From an uncultured Clostridia bacterium (GTDB lineage: Bacteria > Bacillota > Clostridia > Oscillospirales > Ruminococcaceae): 64,000 nucleotides of DNA. Shown here piece after piece: positions 9,277-18,328 of this stretch. Positions within the stretch are counted from its first letter, which is position 1. Every line of letters begins with the position of its first letter. The stretch spans positions 124,001-188,000 of the forward strand of contig CANDVA010000002.1 in the NCBI GenBank assembly GCA_947389015.1, read 5' to 3'. The position numbers were made by a program, and so were the translations under genes. Below the pieces are notes generated by a model that was not told the origin of the DNA, searched no databases, and was given only the letters and a program-made list of their open reading frames with translations.

Positions 9277-9735
9277 TTACTGATTAGCAGCGCGAACCGT
9301 TTGTCCGCTGACGAATTCCTCAATGAACTGCTCGTTTTCCTTGCCTGCCTGATGATTGTACTCCTCAAGCTGCTTTTCTTCGAGCTTTTCAAGGGTTTTT
9401 ACGTCCTTTGTCGCCTCAACGACGACGCCGAGCTGCTGCTCGATCTCCTGCTGCTTTTGCAGCGCCTGTTGTTCCTTTAAGTGAATTTCCTGCTGAAGCG
9501 TTACTATATAACGCTTTCTCATTGCAATATCCGATGCCGACGAGCCTAATCTGCACACTCTTTCAAGCTGCTCGCTCTGCTCGTCCACCTTGTCGAGAAG
9601 TATCTCCCGTGCCTCTTGAATTCGTCTTAGATCCGCCTGCAGCATTGACAGCGTGTTCTTTTGCCTGTCAAGCTCCTGTTCGCGGAAGTCCATCAGCTTT
9701 TGCAGTGAGAACTGAAATTTCTTCAACAAAATCAC
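9277..9735 (-). CDS. fliJ: Flagellar export chaperone FliJ
   Basis: This 152-aa protein is almost entirely coiled coil and starts FQFSLQKLMDFREQELD, typical of FliJ. It sits in the FliI6 ATPase ring as the central stalk and ferries export chaperones. It is encoded 6 nt after fliI, the usual pairing. Confidence 0.9.
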   Translation of the reverse strand: MILLKKFQFSLQKLMDFREQELDRQKNTLSMLQADLRRIQEAREILLDKVDEQSEQLERVCRLGSSASDIAMRKRYIVTLQQEIHLKEQQALQKQQEIEQQLGVVVEATKDVKTLEKLEEKQLEEYNHQAGKENEQFIEEFVSGQTVRAANQ

Positions 9736-9741
9736 CCTTTA

Positions 9742-11058
9742 TTACTTTTTGTCGCCTACCGCTTCGATCAGCCGCCGAACGGTCTCGTCAAATCCCACGC
9801 TGTCGTCCACCGACTGCATAAGAAAACCGTTTATCGCGTCTATCTTGTTGATCGCCTCGTCAAGCTGCGGATTTGTACCGTGCTTGTACGCGCCGATAGA
9901 GATAAGGTCGAAGTTGCTGTTGTAGAGCGACAGCAGATTTCTGAGCCGTCCCGCCGCGTCCTTGTGAATAGGCGTCGCGATCTCGCTCATAAGTCGTGAA
10001 ACGCTCGACAGTATGTCGATAGCGGGATAATGGTTCTGTGCCGCTATCTTACGCGACAATATTATATGTCCGTCAATTATACCGCGGACTGTATCGGCAA
10101 TCGGCTCGTTCGTATCGTCGCCCTCTACGAGAACCGTGTAAATGCCTGTGATAGAGCCTTCAGGAAAGTTTCCCGCGCGCTCAAGCAACTTCGGCATCGC
10201 GCTGTAAATCGACGGCGTGTAACCTCTCGCAATAGGCGGCTCGCCCGTTGACAGACCAACCTCGCGAAGCGCCATTGCGTAACGCGTAAGACTGTCCATC
10301 ATCAGCAATACATCCTTGCCCTGCTTCATGAAATACTCCGCGATAGCCGTCGCGGTGAGCGGACACTTGCTTCGCATCATCGCAGGCTGATCGGAGGTAG
10401 CAACTACCAGCACCGACCTTGCCATGCCCTCGGGACCAAGATCGCGCTCAATAAACTCGCGAACCTCACGGCCACGTTCGCCCACAAGAGCGATAACGTT
10501 GACGTCCGCCTTGACCTTACGCGCTATCATGCCCATAAGCGTGGATTTTCCAACGCCCGAACCTGCAAAAATGCCCATTCTTTGACCCTTGCCCATGGTG
10601 AGCATTCCGTCGATCGCCTTTACGCCAAGCTCTATCGTTTCGCGAATAGGCGGTCTTGTGAACGGGTTTACGGGAATACCCGTAATGGAGACCTCCTCGG
10701 TATAGTCGATCTCCGCTCCGCCGTCAAGCGGATTTCCCGTCGCGTCAATAATACGTCCTATCAAACCCTCGCCCGCTTTGACATTGAGCTTGTCACCCGT
10801 ATTATCAACGATACTTCCGGGGCCTATGCCCTCTATTTCGGTGTACGGCATCAACAAAATATTGCTCTTATTGAAACCGACCACCTCAGCCTTTATATAT
10901 GATGACATATCCTTGGAGAAGATACGGCACACGTCGCCGATATTGCAGGCGGGACCGCTCGCCTCGATAGTCATACCTACGATTTTTTCAATTTTTCCCA
11001 TATAGCGGAACAGATCGCTATTTTCGATATCCTCTCTGAATGCAGTAAAATTCAGCAT
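9742..11058 (-). CDS. fliI: Flagellum-specific ATPase FliI
   Basis: This 438-aa protein belongs to the F1/V1-type ATPase family. It has an N-terminal beta-barrel, the Walker A loop GSGVGKST (about residue 165), the Walker B-like LLMMDSLTRYA (about 250) and the export-ATPase stretch GEPPIARGYTPSIYS. Length is normal. It energises type III export together with FliH and FliJ, which are encoded on either side. Confidence 0.96.
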   Translation of the reverse strand: MLNFTAFREDIENSDLFRYMGKIEKIVGMTIEASGPACNIGDVCRIFSKDMSSYIKAEVVGFNKSNILLMPYTEIEGIGPGSIVDNTGDKLNVKAGEGLIGRIIDATGNPLDGGAEIDYTEEVSITGIPVNPFTRPPIRETIELGVKAIDGMLTMGKGQRMGIFAGSGVGKSTLMGMIARKVKADVNVIALVGERGREVREFIERDLGPEGMARSVLVVATSDQPAMMRSKCPLTATAIAEYFMKQGKDVLLMMDSLTRYAMALREVGLSTGEPPIARGYTPSIYSAMPKLLERAGNFPEGSITGIYTVLVEGDDTNEPIADTVRGIIDGHIILSRKIAAQNHYPAIDILSSVSRLMSEIATPIHKDAAGRLRNLLSLYNSNFDLISIGAYKHGTNPQLDEAINKIDAINGFLMQSVDDSVGFDETVRRLIEAVGDKK

Positions 11059-11076
11059 TATCGTTCCTCCGCAGGG

Positions 11077-12042
11077 TTATTCTTCGCTGCCTTCTTCCTC
11101 TGTCTCCGAGATTTCCTCGGGTTCGGCAGTCTTTTTGCGCCTCCTTGGCGTGCTTGTTCGGAATTTCCCGTCGCCAAGCTCCTTGATCATCTTTAATTGC
11201 GTCCGAATACCCGCGTCAGTGATCTCCTCGCCGTTGTCGACGATGACGGTTCCGCTATCCGCGTCCTTAAGCAGCTCGACCTCGACGTGCTCGGCGTTCG
11301 GGCAAAGCTCCTTAAGATACTCGTAATCGCCCGCAAGCTCAGCGGAAGCGCCGTTCTCGTCCAGCGTAATGCGGATAAGCTGCGCGTTGCGGAACTCCTT
11401 AGCCGCCTTCTTGATAAGCTTTTTCGCCGCCGTGCCGTCCTTTACGCTCATACTGCCGAGAGTTACCTTATTGGCGATCTCCATGACAGTCTCGTAAATT
11501 TCCTTTTCATAACGTTCAAAAAGCTCCGTTTTCTGTTCGTTGATACGCTCGGAATACTCCTTTGCCTCGTCGAGAATTCCCTGCCCCGCCTTAAGGCAAG
11601 CCGCAACCCCGTCTTTTTTGCCCTGCTCGTAGCCCTCGGCACGAGCCTTGATGAACACGTCGTCGCGATTCCGCTCCGCGTCGCTTACGATCTCGGACGC
11701 CTGCTGTTCGGCGCTCTGAACAATTCCCTCGGCACGCCTTTTCGCCTCGAGAATGACGTCCTTGCCCTGCTCTATGTACAGCGCCTTCAGCGCGGCAAGC
11801 TCATTCTCGCGTTCTTCTATGCCACGCTCGCGGAGAATCAGCTCCGTCTCGCGCTGAGCAAGCAGCTCCTCAACCGAAAATCTCGGCTCAGCGGGAGCAG
11901 CCTCCTCCGCCTCGGTCATTTCCTCCTCGGACTGCTTTTGCAGCTCCTCAAGCATTGTCTGCGGCTTACGGATATCCACAGTATTCGCGATATCCACACC
12001 GCTTCCGCCGTATCTAACGGAGCTGTATTTCAATACGCCCAA
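11077..12042 (-). CDS. fliH: Flagellar assembly protein FliH
   Basis: This 321-aa Glu/Lys-rich protein has a long coiled-coil middle (RETELILRERGIEEREN onward). Its C-terminal FliH/V-ATPase E-subunit-like domain (about 170-280) contains MEIANKVTLGSMSV and a DxGTVIVDNG segment. It regulates and anchors the FliI ATPase. It is longer than the ~230-aa enterobacterial form, with extra charged tails at both ends. Confidence 0.9.
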   Translation of the reverse strand: MGVLKYSSVRYGGSGVDIANTVDIRKPQTMLEELQKQSEEEMTEAEEAAPAEPRFSVEELLAQRETELILRERGIEERENELAALKALYIEQGKDVILEAKRRAEGIVQSAEQQASEIVSDAERNRDDVFIKARAEGYEQGKKDGVAACLKAGQGILDEAKEYSERINEQKTELFERYEKEIYETVMEIANKVTLGSMSVKDGTAAKKLIKKAAKEFRNAQLIRITLDENGASAELAGDYEYLKELCPNAEHVEVELLKDADSGTVIVDNGEEITDAGIRTQLKMIKELGDGKFRTSTPRRRKKTAEPEEISETEEEGSEE

Positions 12043-12078
12043 TAAAATCCCTCCGAATCACGGCGATCAAATTCGCTT

Positions 12079-13101
12079 TTAAGCAATGATCTCATCACTG
12101 CCGCCGCGGGAAATAGTGATCGTGCCTTCCTGCTCGAGACGTCTTATGATACCGACGATACGCTGCTGCGCCTCGTCAACGTCACGCATACGCACATTGT
12201 GCAGGTACTCGATATCCGCCTGCAGGTTCTCTCTCGCACGGGAGGAAATGTTCGCAAAGATGCACTCCGCGACCTCCTGCGTAGAGCCCTTGATAGCAAC
12301 GGCAAGATCCTTGGAATCCACCTGCTTGACGAATTCCTGGATATCCTTGGAATCGAGCTTGACAATGTCCTCGAATACGAACATCTTCTGCTTGATAAGA
12401 TCCGCCAGCTTCTGATCGCGCGCAGCAAGCTCGTCGAAAATGTATTTCTCGGTCGCGCGGTCTACGTTGTTCATGATCTCCGCAACATAGTTGATACCGC
12501 CGACCTCCATGGAATCGGTGCTTGCAAGCGTCGCAAACTTCTTTTCCAGCGAGCCCTCGATAGCCTTTACGACCTCCGGTGACGCTCTGTCCATATTCGC
12601 GATACGCTCTACTACCTCAACGCGCTTCTCCTTGGGAAGCTCCGACAGAATAGCGGACGCCTGATCGGTTCTCGCATACGACAAAATAAGCGCGATAGTC
12701 TGCGGGTGCTCGTTCTGAACGATAGCCAGAAGATTCTTGTAGTCCGCCTTTCTCACGAAATCGAACGACTTAGTCTCCAGCTGCTTGGTTATACGGTTAA
12801 GCAGCGCGTTTGCCGCATCCGCTCCGAACGCCTTTTCGAGTACGCTTCTCGCGTAATCCAGACCGCCCTCCGCAACTACTTTCTGCGTGAGACACAGCTC
12901 GTAGAACTCGTTGAGTACCTCCTCGACGACCTCGATGGGGTGATACTCCATACGCGCAAGCTCCACGGAGATCGACTCAACATCGTCGTCCGACAGATGC
13001 TTGTATATCGCGGAAGCGTTCTCCGCTCCCATTGAGGCAAGTACTAACGCGGTTTTTTGCGCGGCGGAAAGCCCCCCCGATTTGTTTTCATTTCCTGCCA
13101 T
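12079..13101 (-). CDS. fliG: Flagellar motor switch protein FliG
   Basis: This is a 340-aa protein from the ATG at 13101. That start is chosen because a GGGAGG site lies 7 nt upstream; a TTG 15 nt further out lies ahead of this site. It has three armadillo-like domains. The C-terminal torque domain carries the charged helix around FEDIVKLDSKDIQEFV. FliG binds FliF on one side, FliM on the other, and interacts with MotA. It lies between fliF and fliH. Confidence 0.95.
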   Translation of the reverse strand: MAGNENKSGGLSAAQKTALVLASMGAENASAIYKHLSDDDVESISVELARMEYHPIEVVEEVLNEFYELCLTQKVVAEGGLDYARSVLEKAFGADAANALLNRITKQLETKSFDFVRKADYKNLLAIVQNEHPQTIALILSYARTDQASAILSELPKEKRVEVVERIANMDRASPEVVKAIEGSLEKKFATLASTDSMEVGGINYVAEIMNNVDRATEKYIFDELAARDQKLADLIKQKMFVFEDIVKLDSKDIQEFVKQVDSKDLAVAIKGSTQEVAECIFANISSRARENLQADIEYLHNVRMRDVDEAQQRIVGIIRRLEQEGTITISRGGSDEIIA

Positions 13102-13172
13102 TAAATTCCCTCCCAACGGCTCAGCGCCGTTACGGTCACCGCGGCATTACGGCAGCCGAAAATTTATTTGAC

Positions 13173-14834
13173 TCAGCCTTCCTCACGCAGCATATTCTTG
13201 ATAATGGATGCCACGATCTCGGGGCTGTTTTTTGCAAAGTCCGCGATCTCGCGCTTGAGAATGGTCTCGCGGGATTCCTTGCCCGCCTCCTCTGTAAGGC
13301 TCGCTATGTTGAAGTCAATATCCTGAGGCATTTCGCGATCAGCACCTCCGTTGTATACATCGGCAGCAGCCGCAGCCTGTGCCGCAGCGAGAGCCTGCTC
13401 CTGTCTGCGTCTGATCTTCTTCTTGCGGCTTCTGCTCATGCAGAGCGACAGAATAAGCAATGCGATTAGGATAATACCAAGGGCTATAACAACGATAAGC
13501 AGAATATTGCGGTAAGTATCGAACGGTCTTGTCAAAATCGATTTATCGCCCGCGCCAACCGTTGTGCCGCCTGTGCCCGAGAGGGCAAACGGAGTATTGT
13601 AAACGGTTACATTGTCAACATCCGCACCTGCCGCGTCGGCGATCAGACTTTCTACGTATTCGCGCTCCAGCTGGGTCATTTCATTGGAGTTTATAACAAC
13701 ACCCACGGAAATCTTGTCGATCTTGTAGCCGTCTCCCTTAATCTTTGTAATAACGTTGGAAACGTCGAACTGACGCTCGTTCTTCTCATAATAATAGTCC
13801 TCGCCCTCGTCCAAATCGTCGAGCGTGGGATACTCGGGAGACTGATCTCCGTTGGGAGTAACTCCTACCAGACCGCCCGCAACAGCGCCGTTAATTTTCT
13901 CTTTTATATATTGATCGTGATTGAGAACGCCCGTATTATTTTCATCGACCGGATAAAAATATGTATCGGTCTTTTCTACGTCGTCGAAATTGAGATTAGC
14001 GGATACGTTGAGCGCATAGCCGTTCGAACCCCAGACCTTGGTCATCATAGCGTCGATGTTCTGCTTTATAGCCGCCTCCATCTCATGCTGGAACTGCAGA
14101 CGGCGTCTGCCGATGCTAACGCCCGACTTATCCTCAAAGCCCGCAGCCTCCTCCTCGGGAGATACCCAATCATAGCTGCGCATATATGTATCGGTAATGG
14201 AAACATTGTCTCTTGTAAGTCCGTAAACGCTCGAGGTAACGAGATTGTATATCGCACGAACCTCCGAATATGTCAGTTCTTCCTCGCCCGCCAGCTCAAG
14301 CTGAACGGAGCAGGTCGGGATCTCCTCGGTCTCGGTGATGACATAATCCTTTGTTTCCGGAACATCCAAATTCACCGTTGCCGCCTTTACCGCCTTCAGA
14401 TTTGTCAGCGCTGCGCCTATCTGTGTTTCACGCTGCTGCAGCCAAACAACCTGTTTGTCCTTGTCGGTTGACCACAGGTCAATACCGTCGTTCCAGATAT
14501 CGTAGTTGGAACCGCTTTTCGGGAAACCCTGCACCGCAAGCTGCATACGCAGATAATCGACCTGATCGGCGGGAACCACAACGTCGCCGTTCGACTTAAC
14601 ACGAACGTCCGTAACGCCAAGCTCCGTGATAGCCGAAGCGATCTCTCCCTGCTCTGCGGTGGTAAGACCCGAGTACAGAACGGCGTCGTCCTTGTGACCG
14701 AGCAGAATCGCCAGAATAATGATTATCGCGATCAGCGCAACGGGTATCGCCACGACCATTATTTTAACAGCCTTTGAAAAACCCGTCCACTTGTCCTTAA
14801 CAAAGGTTGTAACCTTTTTTACTCTTTCATTCAT
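13173..14834 (-). CDS. fliF: Flagellar MS-ring protein FliF
   Basis: This 553-aa protein has two membrane helices (about 27-46 and 447-468) enclosing the YscJ/FliF ring domains. These include the family motif RRLQFQHEMEAAIKQNID (about residue 240) and SANLNFDDVEKT. The cytoplasmic C-terminus (EETILKREIADFAKNSPE) is the FliG-binding tail. It forms the base ring of the motor in the membrane. Confidence 0.95.
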   Translation of the reverse strand: MNERVKKVTTFVKDKWTGFSKAVKIMVVAIPVALIAIIIILAILLGHKDDAVLYSGLTTAEQGEIASAITELGVTDVRVKSNGDVVVPADQVDYLRMQLAVQGFPKSGSNYDIWNDGIDLWSTDKDKQVVWLQQRETQIGAALTNLKAVKAATVNLDVPETKDYVITETEEIPTCSVQLELAGEEELTYSEVRAIYNLVTSSVYGLTRDNVSITDTYMRSYDWVSPEEEAAGFEDKSGVSIGRRRLQFQHEMEAAIKQNIDAMMTKVWGSNGYALNVSANLNFDDVEKTDTYFYPVDENNTGVLNHDQYIKEKINGAVAGGLVGVTPNGDQSPEYPTLDDLDEGEDYYYEKNERQFDVSNVITKIKGDGYKIDKISVGVVINSNEMTQLEREYVESLIADAAGADVDNVTVYNTPFALSGTGGTTVGAGDKSILTRPFDTYRNILLIVVIALGIILIALLILSLCMSRSRKKKIRRRQEQALAAAQAAAAADVYNGGADREMPQDIDFNIASLTEEAGKESRETILKREIADFAKNSPEIVASIIKNMLREEG

Positions 14835-14871
14835 TTAAAAAATGCCTCCGAAATAACGTTTTTTACGCTAT

Positions 14872-15210
14872 TTAAATTTGCATATTTATAATAGAGTTAT
14901 ATGCGCTTAAAACCTCGTTCTTTACCGTTACGAGAACGTCGACGGCGGTGTTCGCCTTTTCGATATTCGCCTGAACGGTCGCAAGGTCGTCGATATTGCC
15001 GAGCAGCAGGTCGATAGCGTCGCGATCCACCTGCTCGTTCGTTTCAACGACTTCATTAACCAGACCCTTGAATATATCGAGGAACGACGCGTTTTCAACG
15101 TTGACCTCCACATACTCCTCGTCCATTGAACGCATACGGTTCATTCGAACCATTCTGTCAAGCCTGTCAAGAGTGTCCGCCGACTGAAGCGGGATATTAT
15201 ACGAAATCAT
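14872..15210 (-). CDS. fliE: Flagellar hook-basal body protein FliE
   Basis: This 112-aa protein matches the family length. The C-terminal part (DRDAIDLLLGNIDDLATVQ, then ANTAVDVLVTVKNEVLSAYNS) is the conserved FliE region that links the MS ring to the rod. An AAAGGAT site precedes the ATG. The trio flgB-flgC-fliE in front of fliF is universal in Firmicutes. Confidence 0.92.
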   Translation of the reverse strand: MISYNIPLQSADTLDRLDRMVRMNRMRSMDEEYVEVNVENASFLDIFKGLVNEVVETNEQVDRDAIDLLLGNIDDLATVQANIEKANTAVDVLVTVKNEVLSAYNSIINMQI

Positions 15211-15251
15211 AATATGTATCCTTTCAAACTAAATCAATCCGTAAACGATCA

Positions 15252-15710
15252 TCAGCCCTTGCCGATATTCAGCGAAGCCTGTATCATAGCCTGCATAGCC
15301 TCGTACATGGACTTGCACGCGTTGAACGAGTTCTGCGCCTCGATAGCGTCCATCTCCTCGATAGCGACGTCGACATTCGACTCGTAAACATAGCCGTATT
15401 CGTCGGCAAGCGGATTGTTGGGACTGTATACGGGCTCCGCGGGAGTGGGGTCTTCAACCACTCTCGTAGCCTGAACGCCCTTGAGCTGCTTGTACTTGTA
15501 CATATACGCCTCGCCCTCGCCCATATGATTGCGCAGTATCCTTTTAAAGGATTTATCCTCATGGAAAACCACCATCTGGCGCTTGTAGACCTCTTCGGCG
15601 GTGGTAGCGAAGTTATGCGCGTTGTCTACATTCTGCGCTATAATATCAAGTCTGAAACGCTGCGCGGTCATGCCCGACAGCGGAATGTTAAGCGAGCTTA
15701 AGAATGCCAT
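15252..15710 (-). CDS. flgC: Flagellar basal-body rod protein FlgC
   Basis: This 152-aa rod protein begins with the rod motif FLSSLNIPLSGMTAQRFRLD and contains NVDNAHNF, the FlgC version of the ANxxT segment. It ends with the conserved helix AQNSFNACKSMYEAMQAMI. The short internal region (PNNPLADEYGYVY) is the typical FlgC signature. A GGAGGAA site precedes the ATG. Confidence 0.95.
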   Translation of the reverse strand: MAFLSSLNIPLSGMTAQRFRLDIIAQNVDNAHNFATTAEEVYKRQMVVFHEDKSFKRILRNHMGEGEAYMYKYKQLKGVQATRVVEDPTPAEPVYSPNNPLADEYGYVYESNVDVAIEEMDAIEAQNSFNACKSMYEAMQAMIQASLNIGKG

Positions 15711-15730
15711 GATATTCCTCCGTTCCTACA

Positions 15731-16096
15731 TTACTTGGTAACTATCGCGCTTCTGATACGCGTAAAGTTTCCGTTCATTTGATTTATAATCGCGTCCAGC
15801 TGATATTGTGTCTTAAGCATTTCCGCCTGCTGAACGTCACTGTCAACGTTGTTGCGGTCGCCCTGATCGCTGGTCAGCTTGTCAATTCGCAGCTGCGTAG
15901 CGAGATTGAGCTCTTTTTTAACGGAGCCGTCCGCGCGGAGCTTATCTTTCAAAATACCTCCGAAGTCAAGGTATTTGCAGTTGTAATCCGGAGTATCCTG
16001 GTTTGAGATATTTTCCTGGATGACCTTGTTTCTCTGCCACATAACAGCGGCGCCCTGCTCAAGTATTCTGAAAGCCGTCGTATCAAATAAAGCCAT
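15731..16096 (-). CDS. flgB: Flagellar basal-body rod protein FlgB
   Basis: This is a 121-aa protein from the ATG at 16096, chosen because AGAGAGGT lies 7-8 nt upstream. It carries the rod-protein N-terminal segment NKVIQENISNQDTPDYN and a C-terminal helix with QAEMLKTQYQLDAIIN. It is the first gene of the flagellar operon, downstream of a clear SigA promoter. Confidence 0.94.
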   Translation of the reverse strand: MALFDTTAFRILEQGAAVMWQRNKVIQENISNQDTPDYNCKYLDFGGILKDKLRADGSVKKELNLATQLRIDKLTSDQGDRNNVDSDVQQAEMLKTQYQLDAIINQMNGNFTRIRSAIVTK

Positions 16097-16184
16097 AATT
16101 ATACCTCTCTGACATTCCATATTTTATAATAGGAGACGATATTTGAATGCATACTTCTCCCCCGTGTGTAACTACCCATATTCT

Positions 16185-16213
16185 ATTATACACTATCCAA
16201 AAATTTTTTTCAA
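16185..16213 (-). promoter_or_regulatory. SigA promoter of the flagellar operon
   Basis: On the minus strand TTGAAA (16208-16213) and a perfect TATAAT (16185-16190) are 17 nt apart. They sit about 90 nt upstream of flgB with no other gene between. An imperfect inverted repeat (TGGTA-N5-TACCA, 16242-16256) lies just upstream of the -35 and could be an operator. Confidence 0.75.
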
Positions 16214-16496
16214 CCTTTTTTTTGGATTTTTATTTTTCACTTGGTACAAAATACCAGTTATAAAACATTTTTCTTGTGTACTTTGCACACACAAATACCG
16301 TTTTAATGCGAAACAATAAGGTAATTATGCACTTTTGACAAAATTTACGATCAAATTTCTCTCTTTTTCACAATTCGCCTTTTAAACAATTTTGACCCGC
16401 AAACTAAGCATACCCCGCCGAATTCATTTCAGAGCTTACAGAACAATACTTTTAGACATAAAATACCAATAAACCAAAAAAAATTTGTTAAACCTA

Positions 16497-16525
16497 TTGA
16501 CAAATCAACGAAAATGTGATAAACT
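16497..16525 (+). promoter_or_regulatory. SigA promoter of the trp operon
   Basis: TTGACA (16497-16502) and TAAACT (16520-16525) are separated by 17 nt, with a TGA extended -10 element. Transcription would begin near 16532, about 60 nt before the T-box leader. Confidence 0.75.
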
Positions 16526-16589
16526 TATCGTGTAACAATTGAATATGCCCTTATAAACCTATGATGTGGAGATAAAAATGTTTGTTGCC

Positions 16590-16826
16590 CTCACAGAGAG
16601 CGGTTGTTGCTGAGAGTACCGCAGAACGCAGAACATTAAATGGACCGCTGAGGGTGCGAGGAAAGGCGGATAAAGCCGAGTATTTCGCAACGTTGAGCAA
16701 GCGTTAATTGCAGGGATATGTTAGTATCCGTCGAGTGCGCGGTTTTCCGCGAATTAAGGTGGCAACGCGGTGAGTTTTTCTCCGTCCTTATGGCAGAATT
16801 GTACTGTCTTTAAGGGCGGATTTTTT
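16590..16826 (+). promoter_or_regulatory. Tryptophan T-box riboswitch (tRNA-Trp-sensing leader)
   Basis: The leader contains the canonical T-box sequence AATTAAGGTGGCAACGCGG (16752-16770) before a terminator. Stem I is closed by AGCGGT (16599-16604) pairing with ACCGCT (16644-16649). Directly before the 3' strand lies TGG (16641-16643), the tryptophan codon, as the expected specifier, with AGAGTAC-type stem I sequence nearby. Uncharged tRNA-Trp should pair with the UGG specifier and the T-box and prevent termination, switching on trpE and the genes behind it. Confidence 0.93.
16781..16826 (+). terminator. Regulated terminator of the T-box leader
   Basis: TCCGTCCTTA (16781-16790) pairs with TAAGGGCGGA (16811-16820, one G-U pair) and is followed by TTTTTT. 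The competing antiterminator uses the T-box bulge just upstream. It ends 29 nt before the trpE ATG. Confidence 0.88.
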
Positions 16827-16855
16827 ATTGTCAAATATTGGAAGGAGAGATCATT

Positions 16856-18328
16856 ATGCTTGATCCTAAGTTAGAACAGGCAAAAAGGCTGACGGAATAC
16901 AGCCTAATCCCGATAAAAAGGGAAATTTTATCCGATATCAAAACTCCTATCGAGGTGTTAAAAATTCTCAAGAACGTAAGTCGTCACTGCTATATTCTCG
17001 AATCGGTGGAGAACCAGGAAAAATGGGGGCGCTACACGTTTCTCGGCTACGACCCGAAGCTTGAAATATCCTGCCTGAACGGAGAAATGACAGTTAAGAA
17101 CGTCCGCACGGGTGAGACCGAGACCAAACAGACCGCTCACCCCGCCGAATATATCCGCGGGCTGATGAACGGCTTCACGTCGCCGAAGCTTGACGGCTTC
17201 CCGAGCTTTACGGGCGGACTGGTCGGTTATTTCGGATACGACTACATCAAGTACAGCGAGCCGTGCCTTAAGCTTGACGCGGAGGACGAGGAGCACTTCA
17301 AGGACGTCGATCTTATGCTGTTCGACAAAGTAATAGCTTTTGACAACATTCATCAGAAAATAGTGCTTATTACAAATATTTCCACGGAAAATATCGAGGA
17401 ACAATACAAGAAAGCCGAGAACGATCTCGCCGAAATGGTTAAGCTGATCCGCACGGGCACTCCCGCTCCATCCAAAAAGGCGCGGCTTACTAGTGAAATA
17501 CGTTCACTGTTCAACAAGGAGCAGTACTGTGAAATGGTTGAAAAAGCAAAACGATACATTTACGAGGGCGATATTTTTCAGGTGGTGCTGTCAAACCGTC
17601 TGGACGCGGACTTCGAGGGCAGTCTGCTGGATACATACCGTGTTCTGCGCACCATTAACCCGTCGCCGTATATGTTCTACTTTTCGAGCGACGATATGGA
17701 GGTCGCGGGCTCGTCTCCTGAAACGCTGGTTAAGCTCGAAAACGGCGTACTTCACACGTTCCCGCTCGCGGGAACCCGTCCCCGCGGAAAGACCGAGGCG
17801 CAGGACAAACAGCTCGAAACGGAGCTGTTGGCGGACGAAAAGGAGCTTTCGGAGCACAATATGCTGGTCGACCTCGGACGGAACGATCTGGGAAAAATTT
17901 CTGAATTCGGCAGCGTCGAGGTGGAGAAATATATGTCGATAGAGCGCTATTCGCACGTTATGCACATAGGCTCGACTGTTCGCGGAAAAATTCGCGGCGA
18001 TCTTCACGCTCTCGACGCGGTAGACGCGGTGCTCCCTGCGGGAACTCTCTCGGGCGCGCCGAAGATCCGCGCCTGTGAAATAATCAACGAGCTTGAGAAC
18101 AACAAGCGAGGCATCTACGGCGGCGCTATCGGCTACATCGACTTCCGCGGAAATCTCGACACGGCGATCGCAATACGGCTCTGCTTCAAGAAAAACGGAC
18201 GCGTTTTCGTGCGCTCGGGCGCGGGAATAGTCGCGGACAGCGTTCCCGAAAACGAATTCAACGAGTGCATAAATAAGGCAAAGGCGGTTATGAACGCGCT
18301 CGAGCTCTCACAGGAGGCGGAATTATGA
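16856..18328 (+). CDS. trpE: Anthranilate synthase component I (TrpE)
   Basis: This is a 490-aa protein. The ATG at 16856 follows GGAGAG; a TTG 18 nt upstream precedes that site and is not needed. It shows the N-terminal feedback-type motif CYILESVEN (tryptophan-binding LLES-like). The chorismate-binding domain has AGTRPRGKTEAQD, LVDLGRNDLGK, SVRG-like STVRGKI and GAGIVADSVPENE. It converts chorismate plus ammonia or glutamine to anthranilate with TrpG. Its end overlaps trpG by 4 nt (ATGA), implying translational coupling. Confidence 0.97.
   Translation: MLDPKLEQAKRLTEYSLIPIKREILSDIKTPIEVLKILKNVSRHCYILESVENQEKWGRYTFLGYDPKLEISCLNGEMTVKNVRTGETETKQTAHPAEYIRGLMNGFTSPKLDGFPSFTGGLVGYFGYDYIKYSEPCLKLDAEDEEHFKDVDLMLFDKVIAFDNIHQKIVLITNISTENIEEQYKKAENDLAEMVKLIRTGTPAPSKKARLTSEIRSLFNKEQYCEMVEKAKRYIYEGDIFQVVLSNRLDADFEGSLLDTYRVLRTINPSPYMFYFSSDDMEVAGSSPETLVKLENGVLHTFPLAGTRPRGKTEAQDKQLETELLADEKELSEHNMLVDLGRNDLGKISEFGSVEVEKYMSIERYSHVMHIGSTVRGKIRGDLHALDAVDAVLPAGTLSGAPKIRACEIINELENNKRGIYGGAIGYIDFRGNLDTAIAIRLCFKKNGRVFVRSGAGIVADSVPENEFNECINKAKAVMNALELSQEAEL

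Noticed and set aside
13990-14040. GTTCGAACCCC string resembling a tRNA T-loop
   Set aside because: It lies inside fliF coding sequence and no cloverleaf can be built around it.
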